In this document: positions 37,301 through 48,997 of the stretch, in pieces | Layout: every line of letters starts with the position of its first letter | How positions within the stretch are numbered: position 1 is the first letter of the stretch | NCBI GenBank assembly: GCA_023974075.1 | Contig: CM043788.1 | Span: 27,129,980 to 27,193,979 of the forward strand | From: Chaenocephalus aceratus | Lineage: Eukaryota > Chordata > Actinopteri > Perciformes > Channichthyidae | Length of the DNA stretch: 64,000 bases | Direction of reading: 5' to 3' | The notes under the pieces: model-generated | What the model saw: only the letters and a program-made list of their open reading frames with translations | What the model was told of the DNA's origin: nothing | Database searches by the model: none | Program-made: the position numbers and the translations under genes

Positions 37301-39378
37301 ACATCCAGGGTTCCACACACTGCTAAAGAGTTTAACATTGATTTTTAGGTGGACCAGAATTGGAGACGTGTGGTTGTTATACCATTGTTATCGTGAACAA
37401 AAGATAAATATAAATAAGTGAAGATAAGACGATGTATTGACCATAAATTAGTCAATTGGTAAATAAAAATAGCGGAAAAGAGGAGAGCTATTAAAGTGAA
37501 GTGGAGAATCAGTCTAAAACACACTGATTTCAATTTGAGGTACTGGTTTCATGTTCAGACACCCAGAGTTCCACGCACTGTTAAAGAAGGTAACATTGTT
37601 CTTTAAGTGCACCAGAATTGAAGATAAATTGATAGAATGAGTTATGGAATACATAGCAGATCTTTACAGATCCTAGTAATGTTTTGACACAAGATAGTGA
37701 TGTACACATGTTTCTGAAATAGATCTATTAGTCATTTTAATACTAATTAGGTGTAAATGAATTGCAGTAATAGTAATAGTACAATAAGGAAGTGACATTT
37801 TTTGGCTAGACACTTTTCAGGGAATGTGGGAAACAGCAAGGAGGGGTTGGAGATATCTTGAACATTATAGTTGTAATTGTGAATTAATAAATGATGGCGC
37901 TCCATATATACGGATTTTTATGGACGGAGGATGCTGGCCTGTGCTGGAACATCAAAGTCTCTGCAGAGCACGACACATGGCCAAAAAGACTGAGACCAAC
38001 TGACCGACAGGGTAACTTGGGAAGGCACTCTCAATGACTGACTCTGCGGTGAACCTGACCAAACCTGACTTTACAACCTGACAGTGTGAGTGAGTGTATG
38101 TCTGCACCTGATCAGTGCAACTGCATGATTTAAAACGATGACTAATCAAGCATGTTTTGGACTAACACATTATCTTTGTGTGATAATAATGTGTGAAATG
38201 AGAGGTTTCCTAACATTGCACAAAAGGGGAAACCGTATCTAATCTGCTTGATATTTCACTCCCACAGGAGGTGGCCGTTTTCAGAATGTGAAACTCAAAC
38301 TAAAACATGAAGATTCTGTTTCTTTTAGGACTGAAAGATGGAGAGAAAACACTTAATTTCACTGAAGTGTTTACTGGGGAAATTATGGATGTACATTTGG
38401 GAAAAATGTTTGGTATTGTCTTATAATCCATTATGACCTGAAGGTTTTATTCCCATACAGGTTTTTGTTTACACATGAGAAAATGTGTAAAAAAGGGGGA
38501 GTGTAAACTTTACAATGTACATTTTTCATTTAGGGACTGAAAGGAACCGGCTGCTCCAACCCCATTGTTCAATCTGACCATTGATTGACAGTTTTAGAAT
38601 TGACCTGCTCCATATTTGGGGATAACACACTGTTTGATGAATGTTGACATGTCTCTAATATTGATTGAGTTATAGCAGGTAACACAGATAAAGAATCAGT
38701 GGCCAAGGGGCTGCTGGGAGAGATGTAAGTCCAGAATTCAGAACTGGAGAGGCTGACCGGTGAGTAATGTTTCAACAGACAACATCATGTAACTAGCCTG
38801 GGAAAGAAGTAAGAGCCATAGACTTTATTGTTTAGGTCATTATGGGGATATACATTTCATCTACATTTGTAATAGAAAGACATTTGATGACAGTTTGTTG
38901 GAATTCTGTATTCATTTTTTAGTAGGATAATATCTAAGAACTGACGGGTAAAAGCAGTATCACCAGGAAGCCATTCACTTTGTTAGTATTGTGATTTGGG
39001 TTGTTGTTAAATCCATAACATTAGTGTGTTTCTTTACCAGAAACATTAGCAGTTCAAATCATATTTTTAGATTTTTAATGGGATCTCAGGGATTTCATTT
39101 AAAAATAAATACAGATGCTTGTCAGAAATTCAGAGCTATTGAAATATGTTATTTAGTTTACCTAAAGATGTTGTGGTTCTTATTTAGTGGGCACAGTCCA
39201 AGTATTAAGATTCTGAAGCTGCACAATTAATTTAGAAAACCTGTGCACAGACGTCTGTGGTTTTAAGACACCCCACCAACAGGCTCCAAGTGGCCACGCA
39301 CTGGTGGGTCAAACAGCCGAGGGCCCCAGAGCCCGGAGCGTAGGCTTGAGGGATTTGTATCAGATTTCTCCACACAGG
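34371..39378 (+). other. Non-coding interior of LTR element copy 1
   Basis: No gag or pol frame. The leader has two copies of a 'gttgatcgcaaggta' unit (34587 and 34938). 36320-36830 holds a GC-richer, exon-like block preceded by a 'tttttatag' acceptor-like sequence. 37920-38010 and 38270 show further acceptor- or donor-like junctions. The block is collinear with copy 2 (53096-58365), with indels that ignore any reading frame. Confidence 0.6.
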
Positions 39379-39468
39379 TTGTGGATGCCAAAAGGGGGAC
39401 CCGAGACGCGAGGCTGACTGTCAACCCCAGGCTCTCCGGCCCCGACCGAGTGATGCAGAGGATATCCA

Positions 39469-40345
39469 ATGACGTCCGCCTACAAGGAAAGGGGGACAAC
39501 TGGTACACCTGCGAGGACCCTAGACGACATCAGGACGGATCGGGCTCTCATCATGAGGTCGACTCGGATGCTGTCATCAGCGGATTGGAGGAGAAGGACC
39601 TCGGGGACATCCATCCAGCAGTCGTCCCAGGAGGCATCATCGGACCGGGGAAGGAGGATCGGGAGGACATCCATCCAGCAGTCGTCCCGGGAGGCATCAT
39701 CATCGGACCGGAGAAGGAAGATCGAAAGAAATCTATTCAGCAGCGACTCGGAAGCCGCCATCAGCAAGCCGGAGGAGAAGGAAGACATCTCTCTAGCGGG
39801 CAGCCCAGAAGCCGCCGTCAGCGGATCAGAGGGGACAAAGACACGGCAAGCCAGGATGGCACAGGGGACTCCACTCTCCGCTGAAACAGGAGTGTGTGTT
39901 AAGTGCAACAAGACGGTGTATGGAGCCAGCCAGGCCTGCCAAGCTATGGGCAGCCTCTACCATGACAGCTGCTTCACCTGCAGCGCCTGTAGTCGAAGGC
40001 TGAGAGGGAAGGCGTTCTACTATGACGCAGGAAGGGTTTTCTGTGAAGAGGACTTTCTGTACTCTGGGTTCCAGCAGTCTGCAGACAAGTGCAACGCAGG
40101 TGGACATCTAATCATGGACATGCAGGCCGGCAGGCCCTGGGGAAGTCTTACCGCCCCGGTTGCTTCCGCTGCGTCATCTGCAACAAGAGCCTGGACGGAG
40201 TGCCCTTCACTGTGGACACTGAGAATAAAATCTACTGTCTGAAAGACTACCACAGGGTCCTGGCGCCTAAATGTGCTGCGTGTAACCAGCCCATCCTGCC
40301 CTTAGAGATGGTCTGATGAAACCATTCGAGTTGTATCCGGAGAGG
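39469..40345 (+). pseudogene. Captured LIM-domain gene (LIMD1/WTIP/Ajuba family), copy 1
   Basis: The open frame 39469-40242 starts MTSAYKERG and has a Ser/Arg-rich part with two repeats of a TSIQQSS.EASS unit. It then runs into LIM1 near residues 142-200, where all eight zinc ligands are present (CVKC, H, C, CSAC, then C-EE-D). LIM2 begins at KCNAGGH, where the second Cys is replaced by Gly, and the frame then breaks near 40140. The rest of LIM2 ([20 protein letters not shown]) and the start of LIM3 ([10 protein letters not shown], then ETIRVVS in another frame) follow to about 40345. Cellular LIMD1, WTIP and Ajuba are three-LIM adaptors acting at junctions, in Hippo signalling and in P-bodies. 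The LIM regions run on without introns, so the source was a spliced RNA. An acceptor-like ccacacag precedes the exon-like block at 39378. Confidence 0.85.
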
Positions 40346-40426
40346 ACAAGTATGGAGACTCAGCAGACAAGGATGCAGTTTTTTTTGCAAGTGCCTTGTG
40401 TAAATTGCACTCTTTTTTAAGAGTGC

Positions 40427-40438
40427 AAAAGGGGGAAT
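40427..40438 (+). promoter_or_regulatory. Polypurine tract of copy 1
   Basis: AAAAGGGGGAAT directly precedes the 3' LTR, the usual primer for plus-strand DNA synthesis. Confidence 0.8.
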
Positions 40439-40989
40439 TGTGAGGAAATATTTGTATGTATTCATGTTAGTAAACTATCAAGATGCTTAAAAAGGGAAAA
40501 TGATTTGGGTAGAAAACTGTGAACTGTTTTTGGGGCCTGTGAACATTTGTTTTTTGAGGACAAAGGAAGAGGGGGAAGGTCAGGAGTTAACATACAGTCA
40601 TCCCTGTGATAATGAAGCTGAGCCGCTGGGATTGGGGAATTTAAGATGTGAGGTGTTGATAATTTGGGCAGCCAATCACTGGTCTGGAAGGGAGGCGCAG
40701 ATAACTCCTCCTCTGGTCAGCGAAGTATTTAGACAGGAACCCCGCTGTGTGCCCTCTCTCTCTCCTCTCGCTGGCTCACGTGAGTATCAGGTAAATGTGG
40801 GATCCCACAGATCTGTATTTATTTTGTACTGTATTTGATTGTATTGCATTGTTTTATTACCATTAAAGTGGATTATTGTTTAACGGTTACTTGGCAGCAG
40901 TGAATTCCTTCCTGTAAGAATAATCAGCATGTTTAGGGACGCGAGGAGATTTAAGAAAGCGGACGAGTTGTCCACCAAATCTCCTAACA
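40439..40989 (+). repeat. 3' LTR of copy 1
   Basis: 551 bp, nearly identical to 33796-34350. Confidence 0.9.
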
Positions 40990-41456
40990 ACCTCCAGGGA
41001 TGTACACAGTTTAATACTGGCAACTTCTTATTATGGGAAATACGAAAACTACAACTCCCAGTAGAGACGTGCGATAGATAGAGAACATGTTGCGAAACAC
41101 AATAGCCAGCATGTGTAGTTCTGGGGACGGGGTGGGGGAGGGGGGGACGCGGTGGACCCGTTCAAATCCAGTTTTGGACAGTCTGCCGTGGTTCTATCCC
41201 ATTTCAAGTGCTGTTCGACGCTCTGCACACTCTCCAATTACAGAGCTTGAGGACTATCACGGGGTTTGTCCATGGATGTATAATAAGATAATAATAATAA
41301 TATTCTGTAAAGCAAATGAGCTGCTCCGACGGACCCTCGGTCCTGACGGACTCCAACTTGTGTTTATTAATCAAACAAATAAATAAACACAAGGATAATT
41401 ATGTGTTATTGTTGAGTAAATGGATAATTGCACAGGGGAAAATAACGTAGATCTAT

Positions 41457-41658
41457 TGTGGTGATTGACATTATTCACCCACGGATCTATGGGTTAGGGT
41501 ATTGTTCTGCATGGACATTTTAGTGAGCCGGACTTCCTTTCTCCGCCGGTCTTCCCTTCCCGGGCATGAAGCTGTTTACATGTGTTTTGAGATGCTAAAT
41601 AAAAGTCTAGCTTGTACCTTTGATACCCCGCATTCGACTCCCATCTCTCGGCACCACA
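41457..41658. mobile_element. Short solo LTR in the right arm of element B
   Basis: It starts TGTGGTG and ends CACCACA, flanked by CTAT on both sides (41453-41456, 41659-41662). It contains an AATAAA followed by a GT-rich stretch, as in an LTR R/U5. It is 202 bp and unrelated to the 555-bp LTRs. It interrupts arm sequence seen whole near 32520-32550. Confidence 0.7.
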
Positions 41659-42235
41659 CTATGCCACAATTTTAGATGCGGATTTTGTTAAAATAATACG
41701 TTTGCACTGTGAACCAACACTATACATTGACGAGGAAGGGGGTAGCAATAAAGATAACACCATTTTACACAACATAACAGTAATAATATCGATAGCAGCG
41801 TCCCTAGCAACCACCTTGGTAACAATGAAAACGTTGAATAGACACAATTTCCTGAAGTAATCTTCGTAATAACTAGCAAACTAAAGATCATGTACATCCA
41901 CTGCACACATAATCTGAAATAACAACTCATATTTCTTGCATCAAATGACATCAAAAGGCATTTTAATTGCCAAACTAACCTTAAAATAGGCATTTTCCAC
42001 CGAGAATAAAACGAATGTCCGCCATGGTTTTTTTTTCTGCAGGGAGAAATGTGAAGATCACGTGACATAGATGCCAGCCATTGGAATGAATGGTGAAAAA
42101 AAACGTAGGGATCCTACAATTTCAGAGGCGTTTTTGTAGAAATACTACGTCCTACGTTGTGGACCAACGTAGTTATTACACGTTTTTTATGAGACTGGGT
42201 TGAGCTACCATGCTGCTCTGCATTTGAGCTGAAGG

Positions 42236-42770
42236 CTTTCTATGGGCATAGATATGTCTCATAATTATTTGTGTGAACATAAAAATAATTTGTGTGTAAA
42301 TATGTGATTTGTAAATGTAAAACACCATCCACAAATGCTTTTAAAAGATTTGCAAACTCACAAATAAATGTGCAAGTCTAAAACGGATTGCAAATACGCT
42401 AAATATTTTTACAAATTAAAAAAAAGATCTGTGAATATCTCTTTAACATTTACAACTTTCGATCAGGCATTTGTGAATCCATTTTATATTTGTCGACCAA
42501 AAATACGCTTGCAGATCTCAAATCTCTGCTCATGGATCTCACATTTCTGCTTTTGGATCGTCTTTTTACACACACGGAATTTTGAGACATATTTTCCGCC
42601 GCTCTCGGCTAAAATCTGGTTTAGCTCCGTTGTACCCTCGTTTTTAGAGATGTGGGTAGGCCTACGGAGGAAAAGAGAGAGGGTTTTATTTTCTGACACT
42701 TTTTGAGTTCCCTGACACACCGGGGACACATATTTATGTATAAAAGACATCAGAAAGTGAATTTTGCATG
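42236..42770. repeat. AT-rich repeat-like stretch
   Basis: Recurring 'tttgcaaat' and 'acaaat' words; no gene. 42771-42919 shows nothing recognisable. Confidence 0.4.
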
Positions 42771-42919
42771 GTCATAGCAGCGGTGCTAAGGCACGAGGGC
42801 CCAGCTAAATGTGAGCGTGGAGCATGTGGCATTTTTTAGTGTGTGCGCGTGCGAAGTGCGCCCCGCCAATATGTTTCTATGTGTCTGCCAGCACAAGAAA
42901 GGCTCTTGAGGCCTAGTAC

Positions 42920-44047
42920 CAGGGTCGGTTCTAGCCAATTTGCTGCCCTAGGCGAGATTTTAGCGGCGAGATTTTATATAAAAGAATAAATGAAAAATCT
43001 CTACAAAAGACATACACTACAAAAACAGAAACTTATTGACATAGGTATACATCAAAATGGCTTCAAATGTATTCCATATTGTATGAACATGTTTGAATTG
43101 ACGGGTGGATGTCACATCCTCTAGGGGGGTCCGGGGGTATGCTCCCCCGGGAAGATTTGTTTGAACATTTTAAAGTAAATGTTTCAATCTGGTGCACGTT
43201 GAGCAGAAATTACTAGCGTCCTGATGTAGGGGGTACAACTCTAAAACACCATATAAAAAAGATCGGTTTACATTTTAATAATCAAATAAGTATGTGAACA
43301 TAACAATAACCTACAGCAATAACAAATAAATGTAACTTTTTTTTTTATTTTTTGTTGTTTATGTATATCTTATTTGACCTAGTTAACATGTGTTTATTAT
43401 TTATGCATATTCTTTAATCTCTCCAGTTTTAAAATATAGTTTTGGTTACTGTCCTATAGTATACATGGAATGATTTCAAACCTGTTTTTATTATCCCAAG
43501 GAGTGCCTTGGAATATGTGTTTACCTAATTGTGTCAAAAAGTTGAGACCCCACTGAGATAACTCAGACTAAAGTGAGCTATCTATAACACTGAGAGTCCT
43601 TTACCTCACTGAGACTCTCAGTCTGACAGGAGAGAGCTCTCCTCCAACCCTTGTTGTAGAAATATCTCCTTCTTATATCTGTTAGCGCAGCTAGCACCAG
43701 ATGCTAGTAATAACAACAGCGCCGGTACCGGTGCGCCCTTCTCTTTCCCTCGCTCACTCTCTCGCTCCCATGCACCGCACTTTGGCTGTGAGCAGCAGGC
43801 GCCAGCTTAAGCCCAACATCCCCCACTTTCATCACTCCAGTGCCCCATCGTACAGGCAAACTGAAAAGTGTCACCGGGGTGAAAAGGTTGGTTTTACATT
43901 TACTTAATTATGAATGTTGTTACATCAAGGCCGAAAGTTAGGATGAGCACCAACGGTCAAAAATATGTTTTTCCACTCCCAGAGCTAACAGCGCAGCGCC
44001 CCCATATCTGGCGCCCTAAGGCGACCGCCGATGCCAAAAACCGGCCT
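42920..44047. mobile_element. hAT-like element
   Basis: The ends CAGGGTCGGTTCTAGC and ...AAAACCGGCCTG are inverted. GCCCTAGGCGA/TCGCC-type blocks lie just inside both ends. The interior includes the 'gctcccccgggaag' segment shared (inverted) with 20600-21880. No transposase frame; the target duplication is unclear. Confidence 0.6.
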
Positions 44048-44305
44048 GCCATAATACAGTGGAATGTCTCAAGATTAGCTAAATAAATTGAACATACAGT
44101 AACACAAATACTACAAATCCACATAAAAAACGATAATAAATTAAAAAGGGTCACCACTTATTATTTTAATTAAAAAACATATATATATTTTTTTATTGGT
44201 ACCTGGCTGGCGCCCTAGCAGCGGCGCGCATATTTCAACAGCGGCACTGCGCCGCCGCTATTTGTATATAGGGGAAACACTGGACAGTTTTAAGACATTT
44301 CTTTA

Positions 44306-44465
44306 AAGGTCCCATGTCATGGCCATTTCTACTGATCATGATTCCATTGTTGAGGTCTACTGGAATAGATTTACATTGTTCAATGTTCCAAAACAGGGAA
44401 AAGATAAGCCTGAGTGAGTGTGTGTGTATGTGCGGAGCTCCGCGACTGAGAAAGGATAAGGCTGA

Positions 44466-44514
<49 letters not shown>

Positions 44515-44541
44515 CGTGTGCGTGCGTGCGTGCGTGCGTGG

Positions 44542-44577
<36 letters not shown>

Positions 44578-44825
44578 GAGCTCCGCGGATTGGTCCATTT
44601 GGTCTAGCGTTACGTCAGTTTGACCAGGAAGAAAAAAATGGAAAAAGAAAAATCTCCAACGAGGCGTTCTGGGGCAGCATAGACAGGTATTTTCTGTGTT
44701 AGAGTTTTACTCACTACAGGGTGTACTTTGAGGGTTTGTGACTTTACAGACCGTTTACATGCATAAAAAGCTACAGAACACACAAGGGGACGGGTAATAT
44801 CCAGAAAAGCATATGATGGGACCTT
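44306..44825. mobile_element. MITE with AAGGTCCCAT ends
   Basis: AAGGTCCCATGTCATG at the left and the complement of AAGGTCCCATCATATG at the right. The centre is a microsatellite (44469-44578). No coding frame. Confidence 0.6.
44469..44578. repeat. (TG)n(TGCG)n microsatellite
   Basis: About 40 bp of TG followed by GCGT/TGCG units. Frames across it are artefacts. Confidence 0.95.
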
Positions 44826-46587
44826 GAATGTTGTTTGAGTATCAAATTACTTGGTATTCTCTTTTATTTATTTCCATTATTTTCCTGAATTTGTTTTCGA
44901 TATATTCATTTCAACAAATGTTTCTCATCAGTTCAGGATAGGTTTTTTTCATCTTGGCAAGTGACCAGAAGCTTTGTTGGAGAGTATCCTGTCAACATAA
45001 GCACTGGTTAACTCAACAAAGATAAGCAGCTCTGCAGTCAATGTTATTTTTGATCTTGGATATTGGACCTTTTATAACCCTGCTTTTATAGGTCTGCTAG
45101 TTAAAAGTGTAGCAGGGTTATAAAAGGCCAAAGGTCAAACATTAATATTCTTTTTCAACACTGATGTCTATTCAAACCAACCTGATCTCACCAGAATGCG
45201 TGACTCACCACGACTCCTTAACACCGCATTGCGTGGTGGAGTCACGAACTTTGTTACAATTACGTGTCGGCACCACGCAAACAACCCCAATGTAAAGTGA
45301 ATGAGGCTCTTTTGTCGTGGTGCACACACGCATTTCTACAACGTCCTGCAGTGAGCTTTTATTCTATAAAACGTTTTTAAAATCTACTTTATAGCTTGTA
45401 GTAACTCACGGGAGGCTTCTTTTATTTTATTTGTATTCATAATAATTTTTATTTTTCGTCAGAATGTATTATGGTGCATTAGTTAAGAATTTTTGGTCTC
45501 AAAAAACAGTGCATTGTGTGTAATACAACTGTGATTTTTATTAAATTAGCTAGTTTTTAAGGAAGGCCAGAGCTTCAGCTGTGTCAAATAGATTGTTCCC
45601 TTTAGTTAACGTTTTTTAAAAGAACATTATATTCCGATTTGATAATGTCCCCTTTATTGTATTACGGGAGCAATGTGAGCGTCCATTCCCATTGGATAAC
45701 GCAGGATTTTACACCCGGAAGTAAGTATACTCTTTACTGTCGATTTTACAGTGATATCTGCACGACTCATCAACTCAAAAACACCAGATTATCCTTGTTG
45801 ATTACACAACATTGGTTGGTTTAAATTGTGTACAATGCTTTTGTAATTCCCCTTCGATTCGGAGAAACAAATATTTGTTCAGTTTAGGATGGCCGAAGAC
45901 ACTACACTACCCAGAATCCTCAGCTATTGTTCCGCGTTGCCTCAAGCTCTGTGATTGGTTGACCTCCAACTGCATTCCATATGAAAGAAACGTTTCGTAA
46001 AAGATAAATCATACTTTATTCAGCAGTGCTTGCTTTACTCTTTGAAAGTCATCACATGAATGCATTGTAATAAATGGTTTGGCTGCATTAAATATTACAC
46101 ATCTGTCGTAGTTCTGTATTTGTATTTATCTACAGAGATCTGGCTCAGAATAGACCGGAAACTATTATTTTACCGTTCTGTTTTAATTTCACAATAAAGT
46201 TAGTAGTAATAATTTGTTTTGATATTATTGTTTTTTATTAACTACTCATGTTAAGACCATCTTTTCTGTGTTGCTGTGGGGTTTTTCCATCGCTTTTGTG
46301 TTACAAATATCAAAACAATAACTAAATATATCCGTCGTAAACTAAACCAGAAACAGCAGTATTTTTATTTTGTTAACACTGTAAACTTGACAGATTTTTA
46401 ACCCAAACCACCTACTGGTTAAAGCACGTTATTACACGTTTAGAGTAATATTGAAATCGTGAAAAGGGATGTCCAAAATAGCAATTATATACAGTTTTTA
46501 ATTAACTATTTGTAGAGAATAACGAGTAATGTATATACTTTATAGGGATCTGCAGATAAATATTTAGTCTTCTCAAGCACCAACAAT

Positions 46588-46660
46588 CATTACATTACAT
46601 TACATTGCATTTAGCTGACGCTTTTATCCAAAGCGACTTACAATAAGTGCGTTCGACCAA
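46588..46660 (+). repeat. Common teleost repeat
   Basis: A cattacatt run is followed by 'gctgacgcttttatccaaag' and cgacttacaataagtgcg, a very frequent fish repeat motif. Confidence 0.6.
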
Positions 46661-46928
46661 CAAAATACAAGCTTGAAGAAAACAGAATCATAAAGTACAT
46701 CAGGCTTCATAGAGCAAACACATTTCAAGTGCTACTCAACTGACTTTAGATAAGCCAGTCCTCCAATCAAATATCTCTCCTGATTGTTGGCACTTGACAA
46801 TCACCTTCCCTGAATTTTACTCAGGTGTAACTAAAGTCTGCTTTAAGGGTTGTTTATATTTCACATCATTAATCAGAATTTGTAAAGTAACTAAAATAAA
46901 TGTAGTGGAGTAAAAATACCTGGTTAAC

Positions 46929-48090
46929 CTTAAAGAAAGCCCTCAGGATTATAAAAGACCCCCATCACCCCAGCCACAAACTGTTCTGTCTGCTGCCATC
47001 TGGCACAACAGCCGCATTCTAGGAGAGGATGTAGCTGTTGTGGAGGACTACAGTACCTGGGAGTGCACTTATGGGCTGAACTGGAGGATCAACACTGACG
47101 CTGTGTACAAGAAGGGGATGAGCAGACTCTATTTTCTGAGGAAGCTGAGATCCTTCCATGTGTGCAGCAAGATGCTGGAGATCTTCTAGTCTGTTGTGGC
47201 CAGTGCACTCTTCTTTGCTGCGGTCTGCTGGGGGGGCAGCATCAGAGCCGGTGACACCAGCAGGATCAATAAAGTGATCCGGAAAGCTGGGTCTGTCATC
47301 GGCATCAAGCTGGACCCCTTTGAAGCTGTGGTTGAGAGGAGGACACTGAACAGGCTGTTGTCCATGATGGATAACCCACCCATCCTCTCCACCTGCAGCT
47401 GGACAGTCAACGGAGCTCCTTCTCCAACAGACTGCTGCAGCTCCGCTGTCACAAGGACCGATACAGGAACACATTCCTGCCCACTGCCATAACTCTGTAC
47501 AATAAATCACCTCTGGCTGGAAGAGAACTCTCTGCTCCATAGTTTCTCTAATACAACCTCGCTGTACATTGTAAACATATATAATCTGTTCAATATTTGA
47601 TATTCCATATTCCATTGTCATATATTTTTGAATATGTATATTTGCATATATAATATCTACATGTATATTTTCTATTTCAACACGTATATTTTCTATTTTC
47701 TTTTCTTTTCTTTCTATTCTTGTTTATTTGTGGTTTTGTTTTATTGTAAAATGCCTTGTCTTTTATGCTGCTGCAACAAAAACAATGTCCCAAATTGGGA
47801 TCAATAAAGTACCATCTTATCTTATCTTATCTTACATCCGGACCAAAACCACCAGACTCAGGGACAGTTTCATCCCACAGGCCATAAGACTATTAAACAC
47901 CTGAACTTTGAAATAACATCCATAACATTCATCTGGCTGCTACTTAGAAATGATGTGTCTAATATATCATATTCCAATCACTTGTATAGACTCTTATTGA
48001 ACTATTTCACTTTTTTTCTTTTTGTATTGACTTGCACTTTTTTTCTGTTTATCTGTTTTATTGTGTTGCACTGTTGGAGGAGCCTGTGAC
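46929..48090 (+). mobile_element. LINE 3' fragment, interrupted
   Basis: 46929-46995 encodes KALRIIKDPHHPSHKLFCLL and the next part, TKTTRLRDSFIPQAIRLLN, appears at 47845-47900, after a second LINE piece. This is the C-terminal tail of a CR1/Rex-type LINE ORF2. Confidence 0.65.
47020..47836 (+). mobile_element. Rex1-like LINE 3' end inserted into the older LINE
   Basis: It encodes the C-terminal ORF2 region (LNWRINTDAVYKKGMSRLYF, then SVVASALFFAAVCWGGSIRA and FEAVVERRTLNRLLSMMD). One in-frame stop (near 47188) and a frameshift follow. The 3' tail ends in TTGGGATCAATAAAGT and short ATCTT repeats. It is 5'-truncated, as usual for LINEs. The same tail sits near 15355 and 33525 in A and B. Confidence 0.75.
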
Positions 48091-48997
48091 CTAAGGGGGG
48101 GAGGGGGGGGGGAGGAGACGTTCGATTCCTGTTTTGAATAGTGTGCCGTCGATGGGTTTCATTCCATTTCAAAATGCTGTTCGCTCAGCGTAAACTTCAA
48201 CATTGTCAAGCAAAGCACATGGTGTAGTCCCAAACGATAGCTGAGGATTCTGGGTAGTGTAGTGTCTTCGGCCATCCTAAACTGAACAAATGTTTGTTTC
48301 TCCGAATCGAAGGGGGAAATTACAAAAGCATTGTACACAATTTAAACCAATCAATGTTGTGTAATCAACAAGGATAATCTGGTGTTTTTTAGTTGATGAG
48401 TCGTGCAGATATCACTGTAAAATCAATCGACAGAGAATACTTACTTCCGGGTGTAAAATCCTGCGTTATCCAATGGGAATGGATGCTCACATTGCTCTCC
48501 GTAATACAATAAAGGGGACATGATCAAATCGGAATATAATGTTCTTTTAAAAAACGTTAACTAAAGGGAACAATCTATTTGACACAGTTGAAGCTCTGGC
48601 CTTCCTTAAAAACAAACTAATTTAATACAAATCACAGTTGTATTACACACAATGCACTGTTTTTTGAGAACAAAAAATCGTAACTAATGCACCATAATAC
48701 ATTCTGTCGAAAAATAAAAATTATTATGAATACAAATAAAATAAAAGAAGCCTCCCGTGAGTTACTACAAGCTATAAAGTAGATTTTAAAAACGTTGTAT
48801 AGAATAAAAGCTCACTGCGGGACGTTGTAGAAATGCGTGTGTGCACCACGACAAAGGAGCCTCATTCACTTTACATTGGGGTTGTTTGCGTGGTGCAGAC
48901 ACGTAAATGTAACAAAGTTCGTGACACCACCACGCAATGCGGTGTTAAGGAGTCGTGGTGGAGTCACGCATTCTGGTGAGATCAGGTTGATTCAAAC

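Larger units (their letters stand above)
33796..40989 (+). mobile_element. LTR retroelement copy 1 carrying a LIM-domain host sequence
   Basis: It starts TG, ends CA, and is flanked by a perfect 4-bp duplication ACCT (33792-33795, 40990-40993). The empty site is visible in element A near 15637-15655. It has two near-identical ~553-bp LTRs, a primer site after the 5' LTR, and a purine tract before the 3' LTR. The 6.1-kb interior shows no gag, protease, reverse transcriptase, integrase or env that I can recognise, so it depends on proteins from elsewhere. The 4-bp duplication fits either a Gypsy-type or retrovirus-type integrase. The few LTR differences imply a recent insertion. Confidence 0.9.
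31986..42202. mobile_element. Foldback element B with long inverted arms, hosting two LTR insertions
   Basis: The ends CAACCCAGTCTCA (31986) and its complement (to 42202) head inverted arms of about 600 bp (31986-32600 and ~41430-42202). Flanking AGCTACC (31979-31985 and 42203-42209) is the target duplication. The core shared with A includes 'taacggcattgtaatacacg' and 'ccacataagaccagctg'-type stretches near 33650. Removing the LTR retroelement and the solo LTR leaves about 2.8 kb with no coding frame. Confidence 0.8.
45178..48989. mobile_element. Foldback element C with ~800-bp inverted arms
   Basis: Flanked by a perfect 8-bp duplication ATTCAAAC (45170-45177, 48990-48997). The ends CAACCTGATCTCACC are inverted. 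The arms (45178-~45980 and ~48180-48989) match nearly throughout, for example 'ccattcccattggataacgc' near 45681. The middle contains LINE fragments and sequence shared with A and B. Confidence 0.9.

Noticed and set aside
33796..40989. Calling the LTR element an endogenous retrovirus
   Set aside because: LTR size, 4-bp duplication and purine tract allow it, but no gag, pol or env was seen, so a Gypsy-type origin is equally open.
44380..44702. Repeat-rich frames over the TG/TGCG tract
   Set aside because: Microsatellite by-products.
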